Assembly: GCA_031374415.1 (NCBI GenBank)
Contig: JANMGB010000352.1
Location: 1-12,008 of the forward strand
Direction of reading: 5' to 3'
DNA length: 12,008 nucleotides
From: CANHBY01 sp031374415
GTDB taxonomy: Bacteria > Pseudomonadota > Gammaproteobacteria > Burkholderiales > Burkholderiaceae_C
Positions 7,190-12,008 of this stretch are shown piece after piece (position 1 is the first letter of the stretch; the number at the start of each line of letters is the position of its first letter). A program made the translations under genes and the position numbers. A model generated the notes under the pieces. It did not search any database and was not told the origin of the DNA. It worked only from the letters and a program-made list of their open reading frames with translations.

Positions 7190-7523
7190 CCCGGTCTGAG
7201 TGGATTTGAAAGGATGATTTTGCCAATGCGAACAGGTGGCGCATTGGCAAGCTGAGCTTGCAGGAACGCAGTGCGCGGGGATGTTGCTCCTGAGGCACGC
7301 TCCTGGATCCCCGCCTGCGCGGGGATGACGGGCGCAGGCGCGGGGATGACGGGCGCATGCGCGGATGGCGGGCGCCTGCGCGGATGGCGGGCGCACGCAG
7401 GGGCGACGGGCGCAGGGTTTGGCATCTCCCCACGTCATTCCCGCGCAGGCGGGAATCCAGCGGCCGGTGTACTTCACTATTGACCTCGCAACAACTCAAC
7501 CTTTCAGATCCACTGAGACGGGG
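7190..7523. repeat. MITE-like interspersed repeat, copy 2
   Basis: This is the second copy of the element at 11-321. The terminal inverted repeats are clearer here: 24 bases at 7190-7213 match the reverse complement of about 7500-7523 at 21 positions. The inverted palindromes lie at 7307-7326 and 7437-7456; the latter is identical to the dRS3-like core of copy 1. The 28-bp arms are at 7303-7330 and 7433-7460. Its core (7198-7515) is 22 bases longer than that of copy 1 (18-313), explained mainly by one extra tandem unit. The right end stops 14 bases beyond the csbD-like stop codon, so csbD transcripts would run into it, and its hairpins might serve as a 3' end (inference). No target-site duplication is visible. 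Confidence 0.8.
7324..7417. repeat. 19-21-bp tandem repeat array inside repeat copy 2
   Basis: Units begin at 7324 (21 bases), 7345, 7364 and 7383 (19 bases each), with a partial unit at 7402-7417. The theme is GATGACGGGCGCA followed by a GC-rich tail; two middle units carry GATGGCGGG. There is one more full unit than in copy 1, so the array has expanded or contracted since the copies separated. Confidence 0.75.
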
Positions 7524-7537
7524 TACTCGTCACCGGG

Positions 7538-7753
7538 TCACTTCAACCAACTTCTGTCGGCCGTTTTCTCCCAAGCGGACAACTGCTTTTCGACCTCGTC
7601 TTCGGCCATGCCGTAACGCTCTTGAATCATGCCGGCGAGCTGTTCTCGTTCGCCTGCGATGACGTCCAGATCATCGTCAGTGAGTTTGCCCCACTGCGCT
7701 TTGGCTTTGCCAGTGAGTTGTGTCCAATTGCCTTGAATTTGATCCCAGTTCAT
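7538..7753 (-). CDS. CsbD-family small stress protein (YjbJ-like)
   Basis: This 71-residue soluble protein matches the CsbD family over its whole length. It begins MNWDQIQGNWTQLTGKAKAQ, has WGKLTDDDLDVIAGEREQLAG at about 21-41 and GMIQERYGMAEDEVEKQL after it, closely following the layout of E. coli YjbJ (69 residues). Family members are abundant, mostly helical, and induced by general stress or osmotic and stationary-phase conditions; no biochemical role is established. A strong ribosome site (AAGGAGA) lies at 7759-7765. Downstream of the BON gene on the same strand with 44 bases between, so probably one transcript. Its stop codon almost touches the right end of repeat copy 2. Confidence 0.93.
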   Translation of the reverse strand: MNWDQIQGNWTQLTGKAKAQWGKLTDDDLDVIAGEREQLAGMIQERYGMAEDEVEKQLSAWEKTADRSWLK

Positions 7754-7797
7754 GAGCTTCTCCTTCGGTGTTGATGGGGGATGTTGGCTGGGTCAGG

Positions 7798-8112
7798 TCA
7801 CGGGCGAACGGTGATTTCGTTCTTGACCGACTTGACGCCATTGACCTTGCGGGACAAGCTTTCTGCGGTGCTCTTCTCGGTCATGTTCTTGGCAAATCCA
7901 GACAACATGACGGTGCCATTGAGTGTTTCCACGCTGATGGCGGCGGCATCGACTTCTTTGTTTTCCACAAAGCGCGCTTTGACTGCCGTGGTGATGGCGC
8001 TGTCGTCGACGTAGGCGCCAACCGATTCTTGGCCGCGCGTGACAGCGCAGCCGGCGGCGACCAGCATCAGTGTCGAGACAGTGGCGGCGATGAGTGTGTG
8101 TTTGATTGTCAT
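7798..8112 (-). CDS. BON-domain lipoprotein (OsmY-like)
   Basis: The protein has 104 residues. A signal peptide with lipobox VAAGC (Cys22) implies lipidation. Residues about 35-104 form one BON domain: DSAITTAVKARFVENKEVDAAAI, then the beta-strand hairpin ISVETLNGTVMLSGF, and the terminal KVNGVKSVKNEITVRP. BON domains bind phospholipid or membrane surfaces; E. coli OsmY and DolP carry two, whereas this protein has one. The role is probably in envelope stability under stress (family-based inference). The ATG at 8112 has an AGGAG site at 8120-8124. It sits between the ferritin-like and CsbD-like genes on the same strand, with 68 and 44 bases of spacing, which suggests shared stress regulation. 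Confidence 0.92.
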   Translation of the reverse strand: MTIKHTLIAATVSTLMLVAAGCAVTRGQESVGAYVDDSAITTAVKARFVENKEVDAAAISVETLNGTVMLSGFAKNMTEKSTAESLSRKVNGVKSVKNEITVRP

Positions 8113-8180
8113 GGTGTATCTCCTAGTGGCTTTCGAAAGGAAGCGCTCAAAAACGTGAATGGGTGAAGCACCTAGGGTGC

Positions 8181-8765
8181 TCAGTCCGCCAGCCAGTCCT
8201 TGAGTTCTTCGGCATGTTGTTGTTCGTCGCTCAAAATGTCTTCGAGCAAACGCCGGGTGGTGGAGTCCTGGTTGCCCACCAAGGCGATCAATTGGCTGTA
8301 GCTCTCAATTGCCACACGTTCGGCCACCAAGTTGGCTCTGATCATCGCCTTCAGATCTTTGGACTCGTCGTAGGCTGCATGGCTGCGCTGGCTGAGGTTG
8401 TCCGGTGAAAAATCGGGCTCGCCGCCCAATTGAACGATGCGCTGGGCGATACGGTCCGCGTGGGCAGCTTCCTCATTGGCGTGTACCAAAAACTCTTCCG
8501 CAATCCTGGGCGAAGCCAACCCTTGTGCGGTGAAGTGGTGCCGCTTGTAACGCAGCACGCACAGCAACTCGGTGGCCAATGAGTCGTTCAGGAGCTTGAC
8601 CAAGTCAGCGTGGAACGGCTCGTTATGCGACGTCAATGCCCCATCGTCGAGCTGGTGGCGGGCGGCTTCGATCGCGTCCTGGTTTAACACCATGGGAGCG
8701 CGGTCGGGGTTGATATGAGCCGGCTGGGGTACCAACAGCTCGGCGGTTTTCGCGGCTCTGTTCAT
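8181..8765 (-). CDS. Ferritin-like diiron protein (bacterioferritin-related)
   Basis: The protein has 194 residues. A four-helix ferritin fold is indicated by the diiron ligand pattern: Glu66 (NDSLATELL), Glu99 and His102 (ANEEAAHADRIAQRI), Glu149 (VAERVAIESY), and Glu181 and His184 (SDEQQHAEELKDWL). The spacing of the first pair (33 then 3) equals that of bacterioferritin. The residue after Glu99 is Ala, not the Met that ligates haem in bacterioferritin, so haem binding is unlikely. The first 45 residues are an extension before the fold. Likely role: iron storage or oxidation and protection against peroxide. The ATG at 8765 is preferred because AAAGGA lies at 8772-8777; the frame stays open for about 400 bases upstream but without family-like sequence. 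First of three stress genes on the minus strand. Confidence 0.88.
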   Translation of the reverse strand: MNRAAKTAELLVPQPAHINPDRAPMVLNQDAIEAARHQLDDGALTSHNEPFHADLVKLLNDSLATELLCVLRYKRHHFTAQGLASPRIAEEFLVHANEEAAHADRIAQRIVQLGGEPDFSPDNLSQRSHAAYDESKDLKAMIRANLVAERVAIESYSQLIALVGNQDSTTRRLLEDILSDEQQHAEELKDWLAD

Positions 8766-9017
8766 CGTTGATCCTTTCGATTGACGTGACAACTCAATGT
8801 AGAAGCGAAGCGCCTGGGCACCCATCAGCGCGCAACAGCAGGTGATGTAGGACGGCGCCGCGTCAGATTTGCGGTTGGCATGCAACCCGCACCAGTGTTC
8901 GACACCGCACGGACAAGCACCGCATGGGCACGTCAGTCTTAGGTCGTCCGTCTCATCGTTGGAGGCCCCTCGCCGCCGCGACTGTTCGGTTTCATCCTTC
9001 GAACCAAGGAGTTCTCC
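8766..9017. promoter_or_regulatory. Divergent intergenic region between the ferritin-like and DUF4398 genes
   Basis: These 252 bases should contain both divergent promoters. No strong -35/-10 pair is evident. Three imperfect direct repeats of the form ACCGCAC occur at about 8887-8925, spaced by roughly 16 bases. On the minus strand, in frame with the ferritin gene, a cysteine-dense stretch is encoded at 8832-8930; it is discussed as a finding and not called a gene. The plus-strand end holds the ribosome site AAGGAG at about 9006-9011. Confidence 0.45.
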
Positions 9018-9428
9018 ATGAACCTCAATTTCAAGCGTCACGCCCCCCCCAGTCGGCCCATTTTGTGGCGAGCTTGGGCCGCAAGCCCTTTGATCGCCAT
9101 CACTTGCCTGGGACTTGGAGCTTGCGCCACGCCACCACCCACGGCCGAGATGGCGGTGTCCACGGCGGCGGTCACACAAGCGGCCAATGCCGGCGCCGCT
9201 GAATTCGCAGCAGCAGAACTCAGTGCTGCGCGTGACAAGCTGGCGCGAGCCAATGTTGCCCTCGCGGCCAACGACACAAACACCGCGCGCTGGCTGGCGG
9301 ATGAGGCTCTGGTGGATGCCCGCTTGGCCGAGGCCAAGGCTGAGGCAAGCCGAGCGCTGAAATCAGCCGAGGCTATGCAAACCAGCACCCGCGTCTTGCG
9401 TGAAGAAATGAGCCGTCAGCCCAAGTAA
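9018..9428 (+). CDS. DUF4398-like lipoprotein
   Basis: This 136-residue protein starts with a long basic N-region and a hydrophobic segment ending in lipobox LGAC (Cys36). The mature part is short and almost wholly helical: alanine-rich repeats from about 44 to 130, including AAAELSAARDKLARANVALA and ARWLADEALVDARLAEAKAE. This pattern fits the DUF4398 family of small envelope lipoproteins, which often precede an OmpA-type lipoprotein, as here. The ATG follows an excellent AAGGAG site. It probably forms an operon with the next gene (55 bases apart) and diverges from the ferritin-like gene. No enzymatic motif is seen; a periplasmic coiled-coil or structural role is likely (inference). Confidence 0.82.
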   Translation: MNLNFKRHAPPSRPILWRAWAASPLIAITCLGLGACATPPPTAEMAVSTAAVTQAANAGAAEFAAAELSAARDKLARANVALAANDTNTARWLADEALVDARLAEAKAEASRALKSAEAMQTSTRVLREEMSRQPK

Positions 9429-9483
9429 GCACAACCACCGCGTTGCGCACCCGCAGTCCACTCATGTCACAAGGAATCGCATC

Positions 9484-10362
9484 ATGAACATCCGTCCATT
9501 TTTGAAGCCCACCGTGCTCGCCCTGGCAGCCCTGAGCGCATTGGCTGGCTGCAGCAGTGTTCCTCAGAGCAACGCACGGCTGGAAGAAGCCCGAAGCAGC
9601 TACCGCATGGCCAGCGACAACCCGCGCACGGCAGAAATGGCCGGCGCAGAAATGCAGCAAGCGACCCAGGCCATGGACGTTGCCAACAGCGCTTGGGAGC
9701 GCAATGACGACACGCAAGCCGTGAATCATTGGGCCTATCTGGCGCAGCAGCGTGTCGCCATTGCGCAAGCCACCACAGAGCGCAAAGTGGCTGAGCTGAG
9801 CGTGGTGCAAGCCAAAGCCAACAGCGATGCGTTGCGCCTGAACGCGCGGACCCGTGAGGCCGATGCAGCCACGCGGCAAGCGGACGCCTCCAATACCCAA
9901 GCCAACACGTCCCGGCTGAGGGCCTTGAGCGCCGAGGAACGCGCCAACGAGTTGGAGGCTCAGATGCGAGATCTCGACGCCAAGCAGACAGAGCGCGGCA
10001 TGGTGATGACCATGGGCGACGTGTTGTTCGATACCGACCAAGCGCGGCTCAGGTCAGGCGGGGAACGCAGCGTGGACAAGCTCGCCAACTTCATGAACAA
10101 GCACCCCTCGCGTCAGGTGCTGATCGAAGGATTCACCGACAGCACTGGCAGCGAAAGCCACAACCAAGACCTCTCAATGCGCCGGGCCGAAGCGGTGCGC
10201 GACTCGCTGCTTAGGCACGGCATTGCTCTGCCGCGACTGAGCACTTTGGGCCACGGAGAGGCCAGCCCGATCGCCAGCAACAACACCGCCAGCGGCCGCC
10301 AGATGAACCGGCGCGTGGAGGTGCTGTTGTCGGATGAGAGTGGGCTAATTTCGTCTCGTTAG
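9484..10362 (+). CDS. OmpA-family lipoprotein with N-terminal DUF4398-like region
   Basis: The protein has 292 residues. Signal peptide and lipobox ALAGC give Cys23 as the lipidated residue. Residues about 28-165 are alanine/glutamine-rich helix, similar in character to the preceding protein and partly coiled coil (about 95-165). Residues about 172-283 form an OmpA C-terminal domain: MGDVLFDTDQARLRSGG (177-193) and GFTDSTGSESHNQDLSMRRA (216-235). Asp219 and Arg234 match the pair that binds diaminopimelate in peptidoglycan. The protein would tie the outer membrane to the cell wall. AAGGA lies upstream of the ATG. Probably co-transcribed with the upstream lipoprotein; the shared helical region suggests that the pair arose by duplication, with the OmpA domain then gained or lost. 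Confidence 0.93.
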   Translation: MNIRPFLKPTVLALAALSALAGCSSVPQSNARLEEARSSYRMASDNPRTAEMAGAEMQQATQAMDVANSAWERNDDTQAVNHWAYLAQQRVAIAQATTERKVAELSVVQAKANSDALRLNARTREADAATRQADASNTQANTSRLRALSAEERANELEAQMRDLDAKQTERGMVMTMGDVLFDTDQARLRSGGERSVDKLANFMNKHPSRQVLIEGFTDSTGSESHNQDLSMRRAEAVRDSLLRHGIALPRLSTLGHGEASPIASNNTASGRQMNRRVEVLLSDESGLISSR

Positions 10363-10527
10363 TGTCGACCCCGCTAAATTTGGACGACCCCTATTTGGCA
10401 GGGCTACGATGGCTGCGTGGGAACGCTCAACACGCGCTCTCACGCAGTGTGTAGGGGACGATTTTTTCGGTGTCTAAACCTCTCGCGGGCAAAACGCAAG
10501 GTCTGACCCCAGGGACACAACCAGCCT
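10363..10527. other. Intergenic region between the OmpA-family gene and the GH94 gene
   Basis: The 165 bases separate two convergent genes. They hold an imperfect direct repeat (CGACCCC followed by an A/T-rich stretch and TTTGG, at about 10366-10383 and 10384-10397), a long hairpin at 10413-10447, a T6 run at 10462-10467 and a GGTCTGACCCC motif at about 10500-10510. No open frame with a plausible start and ribosome site is convincing. Confidence 0.4.
10413..10447. terminator. Long imperfect hairpin, possible terminator
   Basis: A 13-bp stem pairs 10413-10425 with 10435-10447, with two imperfect pairs (one of them G-U in RNA) and a 9-base loop. The outer seven pairs, CTGCGTG with CACGCAG, are perfect. 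It lies 50 bases after the OmpA-family stop. A T6 run follows, but 14 bases away, so a classical intrinsic terminator is doubtful. It may protect the 3' end, or serve both convergent transcripts. Confidence 0.35.
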
Positions 10528-12008
10528 CTACCGCTCAAGAGGAATCACGTATTGATGTGTCCCCCGCAAGCCTGCCCACCCGAGCGTCTGCAGGGGCATC
10601 AACACCTCAACCCCCTGCTCTGTCGTCGCAGCGCGTACTGCGTCTGGGCCAAGGCGCTGGAATACAAAGTGCATTTGCAAGGCGCCACGCTTCAAGGTGA
10701 GCTTGGCCTGCGGCCAATGGCTGGGCAGGCAGGGGTTGAAGTGCAGGTTCTCAGCGTCTTGCTTGAGCCCGAACAGCGCTTCGATGGCGGCGCGGTGCAG
10801 CCAGCCGGCAGCACCCGTGTACCAGCTCCATCCGCCACGTCCCACAAAGGGCGGCTGGGAGTAGATGTCTGCCGCCACCGCGTAGGGCTCTAGGCCGTAG
10901 GTCGGCCCTTGTGTGGGGTGCGCTGCACGGTGCGCTGGGCTGAGCCAAGTGAAGCTGCGGTAGGGGACATCGCGCGGGTCCAGCGTTGTGGTCTGTGCAC
11001 TCGCCGCGGTGCTCGTCGACACGGGTCTCTCAAGGGTGACTGCCAGCTGCGCTTGGGCCATCAGGGCCCACACCGCGGCGTGGGTGTATTGACCGCCGTT
11101 CTCGCGCACCCCGGGTGGATAGGCTTGGATGTAGCCGGCACTGGGCTGCGCGTCTTTCAGCGGTGGGTCGAGCAGGCGGATCAATCCTGCATCCATGTCG
11201 ATAAGCAGGCGTTGCACGGCGTCGAGCGCCAGGCTTTGCATGGCCGCCGGCGCCACGTTGGACAGCACGCTCCAAGCCTGGGCAATCAAGTCAATTTGCG
11301 CCTCTTGGTTGACATGCGAGCCCAGGGCCTGGCCGTTGTCAAAGTAGGCGCGTTTGAACCACAGGCCATCCCAGGCGGGGCCCAGTAGCGCGGCCTTCCA
11401 GCCCGCGGCGACATCGTCCCAGCGCTGGGCGCGTTCGGTGTCGCCGCGGGAGCGTGCAATGGGGCCGAAATCAGCCACCACTTGGCAGGCAAACCAAGCT
11501 AACCAGACGGATTCGCCTTTGCCTTCGATGCCCACACGGTTCATGCCGTCGTTCCAATCGCCACTGCCCATCAGGGGCAGGCCGTGCACGCCAACGCGCA
11601 GGCTGTGGTCAATCGTGCGCGCGGCGTGTTCGTACACGCTGACCTGCTCGTTGCTCACGGCAGGTGTGTTGTAGAGGTCTTCTGCGCCCTTTGGGATGGG
11701 GTCGCTCTCAAGGAACGCGACGCGCTCATCCAACATGCCGTGGTCTGCGGTGGCGCGCAGGTAGTGGGCACAGGCATGGGGCAGCCACAAGAGGTCGTCT
11801 GAAAAATGGGTTCTCACCCCAGCGCCGCCGGGCTCATGCCACCAGTGCTGCACGTCCCCTTCAGGAAATTGGCGTGAGGCGCACAGCACAATCTGCTTGC
11901 GCAATAGCTGCGGTTCGGCCCAGACCAAGGCCATGGTGTCTTGCAACTGGTCACGAAAACCGGTGGCGCCACCGGCTTGATAGAAAGCAGATTTGGCCCA
12001 CAGGCGAC
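10528..12008 (-). CDS. GH94-family protein, C-terminal part (cyclic beta-glucan synthase or phosphorylase-like); continues past window end
   Basis: The visible 492 residues are the C-terminal part; the 5' end lies beyond 12008. The frame is open to the window edge, with AKSAFYQAGGATGFRDQLQD at the start of the visible part, a segment typical of GH94 catalytic domains. Further GH94 hallmarks: HWWHEPGGAGVRTHFSDDLLWLP, then MGSGDWNDGMNRVG (about 146-159), which carries the catalytic aspartate, YPPGVRENGGQYTHAAVWAL, and GRGGWSWYTGAAGWL near the end. GH94 enzymes include cellobiose and chitobiose phosphorylases and the C-terminal domain of very large NdvB/ChvB cyclic beta-1,2-glucan synthases. The motif set fits the latter well, but the missing N-terminus prevents a firm choice. 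The product would act on beta-glucans, possibly periplasmic osmoregulated ones. Confidence 0.85.
   Translation of the reverse strand, partial: RLWAKSAFYQAGGATGFRDQLQDTMALVWAEPQLLRKQIVLCASRQFPEGDVQHWWHEPGGAGVRTHFSDDLLWLPHACAHYLRATADHGMLDERVAFLESDPIPKGAEDLYNTPAVSNEQVSVYEHAARTIDHSLRVGVHGLPLMGSGDWNDGMNRVGIEGKGESVWLAWFACQVVADFGPIARSRGDTERAQRWDDVAAGWKAALLGPAWDGLWFKRAYFDNGQALGSHVNQEAQIDLIAQAWSVLSNVAPAAMQSLALDAVQRLLIDMDAGLIRLLDPPLKDAQPSAGYIQAYPPGVRENGGQYTHAAVWALMAQAQLAVTLERPVSTSTAASAQTTTLDPRDVPYRSFTWLSPAHRAAHPTQGPTYGLEPYAVAADIYSQPPFVGRGGWSWYTGAAGWLHRAAIEALFGLKQDAENLHFNPCLPSHWPQAKLTLKRGALQMHFVFQRLGPDAVRAATTEQGVEVLMPLQTLGWAGLRGTHQYVIPLER

Noticed and set aside
7324..7417. Possible CRISPR array
   Set aside because: The units are contiguous 19-21-bp tandem repeats without unique spacers, and there are no cas genes. 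They belong to the repeat element.
8168..8180. Hairpin GCACC-TAG-GGTGC after the ferritin-like gene
   Set aside because: The stem is only 5 bp with a 3-base loop and no following T-run on the minus strand, so it is not a credible terminator.
10470..10700. 76-codon plus-strand open frame overlapping the GH94 gene end
   Set aside because: It runs antisense into the conserved GH94 C-terminus and shows no ribosome site or protein motif.

Overview
The window looks like chromosomal DNA of a betaproteobacterium, most likely order Burkholderiales and perhaps Comamonadaceae. That is an inference from the high GC content, the protein sequences and the gene neighbourhoods (a ppx / ppk1-sixA locus, and a CsbD, BON, ferritin-like, DUF4398, OmpA cluster). 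I see no phage genes, transposases, CRISPR array, tRNA or rRNA.

Left half (about 400-6515): a phosphate-polymer and signalling locus. A degenerate HD-GYP protein (509-1636, +) is followed after 36 bases by ppx, an exopolyphosphatase/GppA-type phosphatase (1673-3229, +). Facing them on the minus strand is ppk1, polyphosphate kinase (3696-5789), whose stop codon overlaps the start of sixA, a phosphohistidine phosphatase (3226-3696). The sixA and ppx stop codons overlap each other tail to tail. Thus the enzyme that makes polyphosphate, the one that degrades it, and a phosphatase specific for phosphohistidine are packed with almost no spacer. Diverging from ppk1 is a PAP2-family membrane phosphatase with a TTG start (5925-6515, +).

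Middle (6516-8765): a small orphan lipoprotein (minus strand), then one of two copies of a non-coding repeat of about 310-335 bp. The other copy lies at the left end (about 11-321). Each copy has imperfect terminal inverted repeats, two inverted 20-bp dRS3-like palindromes, and a 19-bp tandem array between them whose copy number differs. I interpret it as a MITE-like non-autonomous element. Then come three minus-strand stress-type genes: CsbD family, BON-domain lipoprotein and a ferritin-like diiron protein.

Right part (9018-12008): two plus-strand outer-membrane lipoproteins in tandem, a DUF4398-like protein and a DUF4398-plus-OmpA protein. Both diverge from the stress genes, and together they look like an envelope/stress island. 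After a 165-base spacer with a long hairpin, the window ends inside the 3' part of a minus-strand GH94 gene, probably the C-terminus of a cyclic beta-glucan synthase or a related phosphorylase.

No clearly undescribed system is present. The observations most worth following are the paired MITE-like elements carrying dRS3-type palindromes, the ppk1-sixA coupling, and the HD-GYP protein that has lost its HD metal-binding pair next to ppx.
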